From Thiohalocapsa sp. ML1 (GTDB taxonomy: Bacteria; Pseudomonadota; Gammaproteobacteria; Chromatiales; Chromatiaceae), in assembly GCF_001469165.1 (NCBI RefSeq), contig NZ_JABX01000009.1, forward strand, positions 62,001 through 126,000: 64,000 nt of DNA. The letters run 5' to 3'. How positions within the stretch are numbered: the first letter of the stretch is position 1; each line of letters begins with the position of its first letter. This document shows positions 23,359-31,262 of this stretch, piece after piece. The notes below the pieces were generated by a model. It worked only from the letters and a program-made list of their open reading frames with translations. It was not told the DNA's origin and did no database searches. The position numbers and the translations under genes were made by a program.

Positions 23359-25209
23359 TCATGTCGCCGTTCCGTCCCCGCGCGCGGCCGGCGCGCCGGC
23401 CATCCGCCCGGCGATGTCCAGCGCCTCGGACAGGTTCCGCGCCAGCTCCACGGACCCTTGCTTCGGGCGCACGCCAGCGCGACGCAGCTTCAGAAGCATG
23501 CGCGGTGCGAGGTTTGCGACCACCAGCGCCACGCCGCGGCCGGCAAGGTCCTTGACGATGGACTCCATGGCGACGATGCCGGTCATGTCGAGCATGGTCA
23601 CGTCGCCCATGTCCAGCACGACGACGCGGATGTCGGGGTTCACCACCGCGATGCTCTTCAGCGCCCGCTGCGCGGAGCCGAAGAAGAGCGGCCCGTTGAT
23701 GTCGTAGACAACAACGCCGGGCGGCAGCGCCGCTTGGTGCGCGTGCTCCGGCCGCGTGTCGTCGATGAGCTTGACGTCGGTGAGTGCGATGCTGGCGCGG
23801 ATGAACAGGACGCTCGCGAGCGCCATGCCGACGCCCACCGCGATCACCATGTCGAACAGCACCGTCAGCGTGAAGCAGGCGAGCAGCGTCGCCCGGTCCG
23901 CGTTCGGCGCGATGCGCAGCGTGCGCACGAAGTGGTCCGCGTCGCTCATGTGCCAGGCCACGATCACGAGCAGCGCCGCCATGGTCGCCATGGGCACATA
24001 GGCGAGCCATGGCGCCAGCACCAGCACCGCTGCGAGCAGAAACAAGGCGTGCACCACGCCCGCCAGCGGCGACCGCGCGCCGGCGCGCACGTTGGTGGCG
24101 GTGCGGGCGATGGCGGCCGTGGCCGGTATGCCGCCGAACAGCGGCGCGAGGATGTTGCCGATGCCCTGGCCGATCAGCTCGTCATTGGGGTCGTGCCGGC
24201 GCCCGGACATGCCGTCTGCCACCACCGCGCACAGCAGCGACTCCAGCGCGCCAAGCACGGCGATGGCGAGCGCCGAGCCGAACAGGCCGCGGATCAGCTC
24301 AAACGACAGCCCGACTGGCCGGCCGTCCGGCCCCGGCTGTTCCCAGGGCCAGGCGAAGGCGGGCAGCAGCGGCGGGATGCCGCTGCCGGTGAGGCCGCCG
24401 ATGTCGTAGTGGAAGCGCGAGCCGATGGTCGCGACGCTGAAGCCCTCGAGCAGGTGCCCGGCCGTCCACGCCAGCACCGATCCCACCACCACCGCCACCA
24501 GGTGCGCGGGCACGCGCTTGTCGATGCGCGGCCACAGGATCAGCACCGCCAGCGTCGCGCCGCCGATCAGCGCCTCCTGCCAGCGCAGCGTCGGCAGTGC
24601 ACCGAGCGTCGCCGCCAGCCGGTCGGTGAAGTGGCCGTCCGCCAGGGCCAGGTCCAGCCCGAGCAGGTCCTTGATCTGCAAGGCCGCGATGACCACGCCG
24701 ATGCCCGCGGTGAACCCCACTGTCACCGGGTAGGGCACCAATTCGATCAGCGCGCCCAGCCGCCCGAGACCCATGCCCACGAGCAAGATGCCCGCGAGCA
24801 GCCCGGCGATGAGCAGCCCGCCCAGCCCGTGCGCCTGCACGATGGGCAGCAGCACCACCACGAAGGCCGCCGTCGGCCCGGAGATGTTCACCGCCGAGCC
24901 GCCCGTCAGCGCAATCACCGCCCCCGCGACGATGGCCGTGTAGAGCCCGTGCTGCGGCGGCAGGCCCACCGCGATGGCCAGCGCCATGGACAGCGGCAGT
25001 GCCACGATGCCGACGGTAAGCCCCGCGAGCACATCGGCGCGAAGATCCCCCAGGGTGCGACGTTCGGCGAAGCTGGACCTCAGTGCATGGAACAAGGTAG
25101 TGCGGCTCGGTTGATTGGCAGGATCGATGACGATGCGTCGCTGGCTGTGCCGTCCCTGCCGCGCTAAGATAACCGGTTTTCTCTGCAGCTTCGCACCCGG
25201 GCGACGCAT
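23359..25209 (-). CDS. SulP family anion transporter with STAS domain
   Basis: Up to 616 aa. The transmembrane domain (about 50-440) has the SulP signatures [40 protein letters not shown] and [20 protein letters not shown]. The STAS domain (about 475-590) carries [20 protein letters not shown]. The family carries sulfate, bicarbonate or other anions. The ATG at 25209 lies two bases from the divergent prfC ATG, so the real start may be internal (a TTG near 25100 precedes the conserved region). Substrate cannot be assigned from sequence alone. Confidence 0.88.
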   Translation of the reverse strand: MRRPGAKLQRKPVILARQGRHSQRRIVIDPANQPSRTTLFHALRSSFAERRTLGDLRADVLAGLTVGIVALPLSMALAIAVGLPPQHGLYTAIVAGAVIALTGGSAVNISGPTAAFVVVLLPIVQAHGLGGLLIAGLLAGILLVGMGLGRLGALIELVPYPVTVGFTAGIGVVIAALQIKDLLGLDLALADGHFTDRLAATLGALPTLRWQEALIGGATLAVLILWPRIDKRVPAHLVAVVVGSVLAWTAGHLLEGFSVATIGSRFHYDIGGLTGSGIPPLLPAFAWPWEQPGPDGRPVGLSFELIRGLFGSALAIAVLGALESLLCAVVADGMSGRRHDPNDELIGQGIGNILAPLFGGIPATAAIARTATNVRAGARSPLAGVVHALFLLAAVLVLAPWLAYVPMATMAALLVIVAWHMSDADHFVRTLRIAPNADRATLLACFTLTVLFDMVIAVGVGMALASVLFIRASIALTDVKLIDDTRPEHAHQAALPPGVVVYDINGPLFFGSAQRALKSIAVVNPDIRVVVLDMGDVTMLDMTGIVAMESIVKDLAGRGVALVVANLAPRMLLKLRRAGVRPKQGSVELARNLSEALDIAGRMAGAPAARGDGTAT

Positions 25210-25211
25210 CC

Positions 25212-26792
25212 ATGTCCCAGCTTCACGAGCAGGTCGCGCGACGGCGCACCTTCGCGATCATTTCCCACCCGGACGCGGGCAAGACGACGCTGACGGAGAA
25301 GCTGCTCTTGTTCGGCGGCGCCATCCAGATGGCCGGCACGGTCAAGGGCCGCAAGGCGGCGCGGCATGCGACCTCCGACTGGATGGAGCTGGAAAAGCAG
25401 CGCGGCATCTCGGTGACCTCGTCGGTCATGCAGTTCCCTTACGGCGAGTCCATCGTGAATCTGCTCGACACGCCGGGGCACGCGGACTTCTCCGAGGACA
25501 CCTATCGCGTCTTAACGGCGGTGGACTCGGCGCTGATGGTCATCGACGCGGCCAAGGGCGTGGAGGAGCGGACCATCAAGCTGATGGAGGTCTGCCGACT
25601 GCGCACGACGCCGATCCTCACCTTCGTGAACAAGTTGGACCGCGAGGGGCGCGACGCCGTCGAGATCCTGGACGAGATCGAGGACGTGCTGAGGATCCGC
25701 TGCGCGCCGGTGACCTGGCCCATCGGCATGGGCAAGCGCTTCAAGGGCGTCTACGACCTGCGCCATGACCGCACGCACCTGTTCAGCGCCACCCACGGCG
25801 GCAAGATCCAGACCGGCGAGGTCATCGAGGGGCTTGCCAACCCGCGCATGGACGAGCTGCTCGGCGATCAGGCCGCGGAGCTGCGCGACGAGTTGGAGCT
25901 GGTGCAGGGGGCGAGCCATCCGCTGGATCTCGACGCCTACCGCCGCGGCGAGCAGACGCCGGTGTTCTTCGGCTCCGCGATCAATAATTTCGGCGTCAAG
26001 GAGCTGCTCGATGCCTTCGTCGAGTACGCGCCGCCGCCGCGCCCGCGGGAGGCCGGCAGCCGTGTTGTGGACCCGGAAGAGGACCGGTTCTCGGGTTTCG
26101 TGTTCAAGATCCAGGCGAACATGGACCCGGCGCACCGCGATCGCGTCGCCTTCCTGCGCGTCTGCTCCGGCAGCTACAAGCAGAACATGAAGCTCAAGCA
26201 CGCGCGTATCGGCAAGACGGTCCAGGTGGCCAACGCCATCACCTTCCAGGCCGACGAGCGCCGGCGCGTGGAGGAGGCCTGGCCGGGCGACATCATTGGC
26301 CTGCACAACCACGGCACCATTCAGATCGGCGACACCTTCACCGAGGGCGAGGACCTGAAATACGGCGGTATCCCGTACTTTGCCCCGGAGCTGTTCCGTC
26401 GCGTGGTGCTGAAGGACCCGCTCAAGACCAAGGCGCTGCAGAAGGGCGTGCTGCAGCTCTGCGAGGAGGGCGCAACCCAGGTGTTTCGCCCGCTCAAGAA
26501 CAATGACCTGATCCTGGGCGCCGTCGGCATTCTGCAGTTCGACGTGGCCGCGTATCGGCTCAAGGACGAGTACGGCGTGGAGGCCATCGTCGAGCCCGTG
26601 TCGGTGCAGACCGCGCGCTGGGTGAATTGCAAGGACCCGAAGCTCTTGGAACAGTTCAAGGTCAAGGCCCATGAGAACCTGGCGCTGGACGGCGACGACC
26701 AGCTCGTTTACCTGGCCCCGACGCGGGTGAACCTGTCGCTCACCGAGGAGCGCTGGCCGGATATTCGGTTCTCGGCGACCAGAGAGCTTTGA
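25212..26792 (+). CDS. prfC: Peptide chain release factor 3
   Basis: 526-aa translational GTPase that recycles RF1/RF2 from terminating ribosomes. The P-loop [15 protein letters not shown] is at about 18-32, switch [14 protein letters not shown]3 [16 protein letters not shown], and G4 NKLD within [20 protein letters not shown]. Domain II and the RF3 C-terminal domain follow ([29 protein letters not shown]). Length is normal. It is divergent from the SulP gene. The 3' side is a purine-rich tandem repeat. Confidence 0.96.
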   Translation: MSQLHEQVARRRTFAIISHPDAGKTTLTEKLLLFGGAIQMAGTVKGRKAARHATSDWMELEKQRGISVTSSVMQFPYGESIVNLLDTPGHADFSEDTYRVLTAVDSALMVIDAAKGVEERTIKLMEVCRLRTTPILTFVNKLDREGRDAVEILDEIEDVLRIRCAPVTWPIGMGKRFKGVYDLRHDRTHLFSATHGGKIQTGEVIEGLANPRMDELLGDQAAELRDELELVQGASHPLDLDAYRRGEQTPVFFGSAINNFGVKELLDAFVEYAPPPRPREAGSRVVDPEEDRFSGFVFKIQANMDPAHRDRVAFLRVCSGSYKQNMKLKHARIGKTVQVANAITFQADERRRVEEAWPGDIIGLHNHGTIQIGDTFTEGEDLKYGGIPYFAPELFRRVVLKDPLKTKALQKGVLQLCEEGATQVFRPLKNNDLILGAVGILQFDVAAYRLKDEYGVEAIVEPVSVQTARWVNCKDPKLLEQFKVKAHENLALDGDDQLVYLAPTRVNLSLTEERWPDIRFSATREL

Positions 26793-26960
26793 AGAAAGTT
26801 TGAAGTTTGAAGTTTGAAGGGAGAAGGATAAAGAAAGTTTGAAGTTTGAAATTTGAAGGGTGAAGTTTGAAGGGTGAAGTTTGAAGGGTGAAGTTTGAAG
26901 GGTGAAGTTTGAAGTGGAAGAAGGGGCGGAAAGCTTGAAGGGTGAAGGGGGAATCGTGAC
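26787..26960. repeat. GAAGTTT-type purine tandem repeat
   Basis: GAAGTTTGAAGTTTGAAG and GGTGAAGTTTGAAGGGTGAA words repeat through about 170 bp directly after prfC, with nearly all G/A purine on the plus strand apart from the Ts of GTTT. Complementary CTTCAAACTTCAAAC words occur at 27013-27047, so the region could form a long hairpin. Base composition differs sharply from neighbouring DNA. Confidence 0.85.
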
Positions 26961-26977
26961 AGGGGAGGACGCTTGAG

Positions 26978-28051
26978 ATGGGAGGGGATGCAGTGCGACG
27001 CGGTCGTGGCCGTTTCAAACTTCAAACTTCGAGCTTCACACTTCAAGCAGTGGTGCCCGGCCTGCTGGGTCCGGTGCCGGCGCTGGAGCGGGCACCGCGC
27101 ACGCCGACGCTGGATCTGCTGCTGGAGCGCGCGCGGGTTGAGCCCGCCGGTGCGGACCTACCGACGCTGCTGCTGGATTGCTTCGGTGCCGAGGCCAGTG
27201 CGCCCTATGCGCTCGCCGCCGACGACCCTGGCTGGGACGGGCAGGGCTGGTGGCTGCACGCGGACCCCGTGCACCTGCGCGCGGACCGGGACCTGCTGCG
27301 GCTCTTCGACGCCCGCCATCTGGGCATCAGCCGAGCGGAGGCTGACGCGCTGGTGGCGGCGCTGAACGCACACTTCGCCGCCGACGGCCTGCGTGTGCAC
27401 GCGCCGGTGGCGGATCGCTGGTATCTTCGCTGCGAGCCGCCGCTCGCGCTCGCCACCACGCCGCTGGCCGCGGTGGTGGGCCGGCACATCGACGGTTCCC
27501 TGCCCACCGGCGCCGACGCCGGGCGCTTCGCCGCGCTGATGAGCGAGGCGCAAATGCTGCTCTTCCAGCACGACGTGAGCCGCCGCCGCGAGGCCGCCGG
27601 CAGGCCCGCCGTGAACGGCCTCTGGTGCTGGGGTGGTGGCGCTTGGGCGCGGCCGGCGACGCCACCGGACCTCGCGGTCGGCACTGGGTCGCTGCTTCAG
27701 GGGCTCGCGCTGGCGGCAGGCGTTGCCATGGTCGCGGAGACGCCGCTTGCGACGCTGCTCGCGGCGCCCGCCAGCCGCGTGCTGGTGGTGCAGGATGCCC
27801 TCGCCGACGCGCTGCACGACCAAGATGCAGACGCCTGGGCCGCCGCCGCCGAGCGGCTCGATGCCTGGCTCGCCGCCGTGCCGGCGGCGCTGCGCTCGGG
27901 TGCCTTGGCCGAGCTTCGGCTCTATGCCGGCGATGGGTTTTGCCGCGTCGTGCAGCGGGCGGGGCTGCGTAGGGTGCTGTCGCGGCGGCCCTGGCGGCGG
28001 CGGCAAACCCTGGCGGTGCGGGCGACGCTGCCGCCGGAGGCGTCGGCCTGA
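26978..28051 (+). CDS. ApgM-like phosphoglycerate mutase-family homologue, function unclear
   Basis: Up to 357 aa. Blocks such as ADPVHLRADRDLLRLFDARH, ALVAALNAHFAADGLRVHAP, DRWYLRCEPP, RHIDGSLPTGADAGRF and VNGLWCWGGG match a betaproteobacterial/gammaproteobacterial family often labelled 2,3-bisphosphoglycerate-independent phosphoglycerate mutase-like. The catalytic metal ligands of true mutases are not obvious, so the name is doubtful. The start is uncertain: from the ATG at 26978 residues 13-23 are encoded by the inverted repeat, while GTG codons at 27050 and 27053 begin exactly at the conserved VPGLLGPV. The GTG starts may be the ancestral ones. Confidence 0.65.
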   Translation: MGGDAVRRGRGRFKLQTSSFTLQAVVPGLLGPVPALERAPRTPTLDLLLERARVEPAGADLPTLLLDCFGAEASAPYALAADDPGWDGQGWWLHADPVHLRADRDLLRLFDARHLGISRAEADALVAALNAHFAADGLRVHAPVADRWYLRCEPPLALATTPLAAVVGRHIDGSLPTGADAGRFAALMSEAQMLLFQHDVSRRREAAGRPAVNGLWCWGGGAWARPATPPDLAVGTGSLLQGLALAAGVAMVAETPLATLLAAPASRVLVVQDALADALHDQDADAWAAAAERLDAWLAAVPAALRSGALAELRLYAGDGFCRVVQRAGLRRVLSRRPWRRRQTLAVRATLPPEASA

Positions 28052-28071
28052 TGGGCTTGCCGGTGTGTCGG

Positions 28072-28200
28072 GATCGGGATCGAGATTCTCCCCCTTAACG
28101 CATTTGGCTCAAGCGGCGTCGAAGTGCGAAACCCTTGTGTCGCGCGATGTCGCTCACCGTCGATCTCGATCGCGATAGCCCACGTTGCCGCTGCGACGGT
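28072..28200 (-). repeat. GAGCGACATCGC-type intergenic element (inverted copy)
   Basis: Read on the minus strand this copy contains GACGGTGAGCGACATCGCGC, GACACAAGGGTTT and CCGCTTGAGCCAAATGCG, matching the element at 33333-33475 over about 130 bp. Both copies lie between convergent genes, so a role as a bidirectional 3'-end element is possible. Confidence 0.75.
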
Positions 28201-28281
28201 TGTACCCGTAATGCTTGAATCTTCACTTAGCGATCGTGCAGGGCGGTCAAGGCGTCCGGGTTGGCCGGTCAGGTCCGATGC

Positions 28282-28383
28282 CTAGTTCTTGGCATAGACG
28301 TAGATGAGATAGCATTGTTCCTTGCTCAGCCAGTGGTAGTCCGAACATTCAGGACGACTTGGCTTCGGTATCCGACCGGGGCT
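28282..28383 (-). pseudogene. Possible RelE/HigB-type toxin C-terminal remnant
   Basis: A minus-strand frame ends SDYHWLSKEQCYLIYVYAKN and a TAG at 28282-28284. The LIYVYAKN ending resembles the last strands of RelE/HigB-like toxins. No upstream start or partner antitoxin is visible, so this is weak and may be chance. The rest of 28201-28399 shows nothing else recognisable. Confidence 0.25.
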
Positions 28384-28399
28384 CGACGCGGCTCGGCGC

Positions 28400-28789
28400 T
28401 TACTCCGGCGGTAGTCGCAGCACCTTCCAACTCCCGTCAACGTCGCACATATCCGCGGTGGTGACGGTGTCGGTGCCGCGGGCGTGGTTCATGATGCGCA
28501 CCCGCCGGCAGGACAGGCCCTCGTGCTCGAACTGCATCAGCACCTCGGCGCGGCCTTGGCTGCCCGTCTCCGGGTTCTCCCAGTCGCGGGCCGGCGCGCC
28601 CTCGGGTGCGGCGAGCACCGCGTTCAGGTTCGCGGACATCAACGCGGCGTCGTCCCCGCGGAAATAGCGGATGGCGCCCTGGTCCAGAAAGCTGTAGCTC
28701 GACGCCGCGGCGCCGTTGCAGAACAGCAGCAGAAGCGCAACGGTGCACAGGCCGGCGGGGCCGGATCGGTCCAGGTCAAAGGCAGGCAT
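28400..28789 (-). CDS. RT0821/Lpp0805-like secreted surface protein
   Basis: 129-aa exported protein. A signal peptide of about 30 residues (LCTVALLLLFCNGAAAS) precedes a small domain with RYFRGDDAALMSANLNAVLA, RDWENPETGSQGRAEVLMQF and CRRVRIMNHARGTDTVTTAD, ending CDVDGSWKVLRLP. This pattern matches the RT0821/Lpp0805 surface-protein family related to the 17-kDa antigen C-terminus. Function is unknown. GAGGAG five bases before the ATG at 28789 fixes the start; upstream codons would translate repeat DNA. Confidence 0.75.
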   Translation of the reverse strand: MPAFDLDRSGPAGLCTVALLLLFCNGAAASSYSFLDQGAIRYFRGDDAALMSANLNAVLAAPEGAPARDWENPETGSQGRAEVLMQFEHEGLSCRRVRIMNHARGTDTVTTADMCDVDGSWKVLRLPPE

Positions 28790-28837
28790 GAGGCTCCTCG
28801 TCTGGCAGCAAACAGCCGCTTGAGTATAGCTCGCGGC

Positions 28838-28931
28838 CCTAGATTGCTTGACGGCACCGAAAAGGGCCAAGGGCCAAGGGCCAAGGGCCAAGGGAGCCCT
28901 CCTCGGCCCTTGGCCCTTGGCCCTTGGTTCA
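28838..28931. repeat. Composite palindromic element, copy c
   Basis: Leader CTAGATTGCTTGACGGCACC at about 28839-28858 is followed by four GGGCCAA units, a GAGCCCTCC loop, and TCGGCCCTTGGCCC units. It sits between the RT0821-like gene and ybaK. Copy d, 0.7 kb away, is in the opposite orientation. Confidence 0.8.
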
Positions 28932-29480
28932 CCTGCGGCGACGACCGGATTGCGCAAGAAAGCGCGCAGTGCCCTGGTCGGTCTGACGCTCGGCCTCCCC
29001 GGGCTGTGCCGCCTCCACCAGCGTCGGCTTCAGCACCCGCAACAGCTCCGCGCTCGCGAGCCCGATGATGTAGCCGCGCTTGCCGCCGTTGATGTAGATG
29101 CGCGGCAGCGCCGCAATGGAACGCTCGCAGTACACCGGCATGCGGGCGCGGGTGCCGAAGGGTGAGGTGCCGCCCACCTGGTAGCCGGAATGCTTGTCTG
29201 CTACCGCCGGCAGACAGGGCGCAACGCGCTTCGCGCCGATGGCCTTGGCGAGCACGCCGGTGGCGACCTCGCGGTCGCCGTGCATCAGGACCACCAGCGG
29301 CTGCTTCGCCTCGTCCTCCATGATCAGCGTCTTGATGACAAGGTGCTCATCGACGCCGAGCTGCGTCGCAAACTCCGCCGTGCCGCCGTGCTGGTAGTCG
29401 TACGGATAGCCGTCGAAGGCGACCCCGGCCGAGCGCAGCACGCGTACCGCCTGGGTCACCGGTTCCTTCTGCTTGGCCAT
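28929..29480 (-). CDS. ybaK: Cys-tRNA(Pro)/Cys-tRNA(Cys) deacylase YbaK/EbsC
   Basis: 183-aa YbaK-family trans-editing enzyme that hydrolyses mischarged Cys-tRNA(Pro). Motifs: FATQLGVDEHLVIKTLIMED (conserved catalytic-pocket Lys), LVVLMHGDREVATGVLAKAI, and KHSGYQVGGTSPFGTRARMP with the GGxSPFG signature. The usual length is about 155-165 aa, and the C-terminal 20 or so residues (from TDQGTARF) run into the palindromic repeat, an extension probably created by that element. The ATG at 29480 begins the conserved helix. Confidence 0.9.
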   Translation of the reverse strand: MAKQKEPVTQAVRVLRSAGVAFDGYPYDYQHGGTAEFATQLGVDEHLVIKTLIMEDEAKQPLVVLMHGDREVATGVLAKAIGAKRVAPCLPAVADKHSGYQVGGTSPFGTRARMPVYCERSIAALPRIYINGGKRGYIIGLASAELLRVLKPTLVEAAQPGEAERQTDQGTARFLAQSGRRRR

Positions 29481-29553
29481 GCGCTAGCGAGGCAGAGCGT
29501 CAGACCGACCAGGGCAGGAGCGCGTGTTGCGCAACCCGCTGGTTGTCTTTGAA

Positions 29554-29650
29554 CCGAGGGGCGAGGACCGGGGGCCGAGGAGGAAGCCCGCCTCGGCCCT
29601 CGGCCCTCGGCCCTCGGCCCTCAACATTCGGTGCACCAAGCAATCTACCA
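29554..29650. repeat. Composite palindromic element, copy d (inverted)
   Basis: Degenerate GGGGCGAGGACCGGGGGCC units and four TCGGCCC units flank a short loop. The end (ATTCGGTGCACCAAGCAATC, 29625-29645) is the reverse complement of the leader of copy c, so this copy is inverted. It overlaps the 3' end of the DUF427 gene. Confidence 0.8.
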
Positions 29651-30196
29651 ATGCCCCGTGCCCGCCTCGCCCTTCCATGGCCCCACGATGTCCGACGTGA
29701 TCCAGCCGCCGTAGAAGCCGCCGGCCTGTGCGCGCGCCTGGTCGCCGGCGACGAAGCACCGCAGCGGTGCCGGATAGCAGGCGAGCCAGCCGGCGATGCC
29801 GGCGGCGTCGTCGAAGGCGTCCGGATAGCGCCACACGGCGTTGTCGATGCGCCCGTCGTCGAGCGCGACGTGGAAGTATTCGGCGCGGCCTTTCCACTCG
29901 CAGAAGCTCCGGCGCGCGGACGGCACCAGCGGCGTCATGTCCCAGGCCGCGGGCGGCAGGTAGAAGGTGGGCGGGCTGCCGGTTTCGAGCACCCGGATCG
30001 CGCCCTCGGTGCGCGCGAGGCGCCGCTCGCCGGCATAGACCTCCACCAGCCGCGTGTCCGGCACATAGGCCGGCGGGCGCGGGTAGTCCCAGACCGATTC
30101 CTGTCCCGGGCCGGGCGCGACGGCGAAGTCCGGGCGCTGCTGGCCGCGCCAGCGCCAGGCGGCGCGGGCCTGTTCCAACTGCTTGTCGATGGTCAT
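29645..30196 (-). CDS. DUF427 domain protein
   Basis: 183-aa protein. The DUF427 core has VEVYAGERRLARTEGAIRVL, PPTFYLPPAAWDMTPLVPSA, then CEWKGRAEYFHVALDDGRID, AVWRYPDAF and WLACYPAPLRCFVAGD. The last residues (GGFYGGWITSDIVGPWKGEA) are also typical. Biochemical function is unknown. The ATG at 30196 (MTIDKQLEQARAAW) is chosen, because upstream codons run through hexamer and palindromic repeats. The stop falls inside repeat copy d. Confidence 0.85.
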   Translation of the reverse strand: MTIDKQLEQARAAWRWRGQQRPDFAVAPGPGQESVWDYPRPPAYVPDTRLVEVYAGERRLARTEGAIRVLETGSPPTFYLPPAAWDMTPLVPSARRSFCEWKGRAEYFHVALDDGRIDNAVWRYPDAFDDAAGIAGWLACYPAPLRCFVAGDQARAQAGGFYGGWITSDIVGPWKGEAGTGHW

Positions 30197-30235
30197 CGGC
30201 TTACTCGGTGGATCGACCTGGATTTGCTTCAAAAT

Positions 30236-30421
30236 ACTTGCAGATGAGTCAAGTTCCGAACGGCGTCGGACCGGCCAAGTGCGTCGAAATCGAAATGAGC
30301 TCGGTCGCCACTCGGTTCGATTTCGATAGCGATTTCGATAGCGATGAGCACGACTTGTCGAACGGCACCTGAGCGAAGGGCGAAGGGAGCACTCCTCGGC
30401 CCTCGGCCCTCGGCCCTTCAT
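30236..30421. repeat. Composite palindromic element, copy e, split by a CGATTT tract
   Basis: Leader ACTTGCAGATGAGTCAAGTT at 30235-30255 and hairpin half TCGGCCCTCGGCCCTCGGCC near 30395-30415 match other copies. Between them lies a stretch with CGATTTCGATAGCGATTTCG (about 30320-30345). The left hairpin arm (GGGCGAAGGG) is degenerate. Two repeat families are interleaved here. Confidence 0.65.
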
Positions 30422-30425
30422 GTCG

Positions 30426-31043
30426 CTACGTCTTCCTCCAAATCAGCGTGCGATTGTTGACAGGCATCGCGATGTCGTCTTCAAGGGCGAGCCCCGCGGC
30501 GTCGGCGACGCGGGTCAGGTCGTTGAGGTCGCGCACGCCGGAGTGCGGATCGCGTAGCCGGAGCGCGTGGTCGAAGTCCGCGTTGCTCTGGCTCGTGTGA
30601 CGGCCGCCGTAGCTGAACGGGCCGTAGAGCGCGAAGGGTGCGCCCGCCGGCAGCAGTGCGCCGACGCCCGCGAACATGCGCTCCACCTGCGGCCAGGACA
30701 TGATGTGTGCGGTGTTCGCGCTGTAGGCGGCGTCGAAGGGCAGCGCCGGTTCGATGGCCGGCCAGGCGCCGTCGACGTCGAGCGCCAGCGCCGGCGGCAG
30801 GTTTGCCAGGGCGGCCTCGGTGATCCAGCCGTTGATGCCGGGCAGGTACGCCGGCACGTCGCTGCACTGCCAGACGAGGTGCCGCAGTGCAGGTGCGAAA
30901 TGCACCGCGTGCTGACCGGTGCCGCTGCCGATCTCCAGCACGTGGCGGCGCTGCGCGAGCAACGGCGCGAGCACTGCAAGGATCGGTGCTTTGTTCTCCT
31001 CGCAGGCGGGGGAGAACGGCTTGTCCACTTGGGCGAATGACAT
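30426..31043 (-). CDS. DUF938 family SAM-methyltransferase-like protein
   Basis: 205-aa protein: KPFSPACEENKAPILAVLAP, then the SAM-binding loop HVLEIGSGTGQHAVHFAPAL, WQCSDVPAYLPGINGWI, AYSANTAHIMSWPQVERMF and ALYGPFSYGGRHTSQSNADF. These are hallmarks of DUF938, a class I methyltransferase fold of unknown substrate. The ATG at 31043 is preferred to a TTG at 31070. The 3' end abuts repeat copy e. Confidence 0.88.
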   Translation of the reverse strand: MSFAQVDKPFSPACEENKAPILAVLAPLLAQRRHVLEIGSGTGQHAVHFAPALRHLVWQCSDVPAYLPGINGWITEAALANLPPALALDVDGAWPAIEPALPFDAAYSANTAHIMSWPQVERMFAGVGALLPAGAPFALYGPFSYGGRHTSQSNADFDHALRLRDPHSGVRDLNDLTRVADAAGLALEDDIAMPVNNRTLIWRKT

Positions 31044-31228
31044 CGGCTCTGGCTGCGAGAATAGCGACAAAGGCCGTCATTTTGCGCATCGGTGCGGTAT
31101 TTCAACGCCTGACCGGGAGCCGCCGCACGATGGCGGCGCTGCGGATGCCGATGGGATTCCGCTATCATCGGGGGCGAAGCCACATTTCAGAGCTGCACTT
31201 TAGAGCCGCCCTTACGCGCCCGAAGCCC

Positions 31229-31258
31229 GCCCCCGAAGCCCGCCCCCGAAGCCGTCGT
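31229..31258. repeat. CCCGAAGCCCGCC tandem repeat
   Basis: About two and a half units of CGAAGCCCGCCCC lie just upstream of the lipoprotein ATG at 31263 and could affect its translation initiation region. Confidence 0.6.
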
Positions 31259-31262
31259 CGCC

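Noticed and set aside
23458-25167. 569-codon plus-strand frame opposite the SulP gene
   Set aside because: Antisense shadow, rich in His/Arg/Gln, with no domain.
26978-28051. Assigning the ApgM-like gene as a working phosphoglycerate mutase
   Set aside because: The family label is transferred by annotation. Typical metal-binding and catalytic residues were not recognised, so the function is left open.
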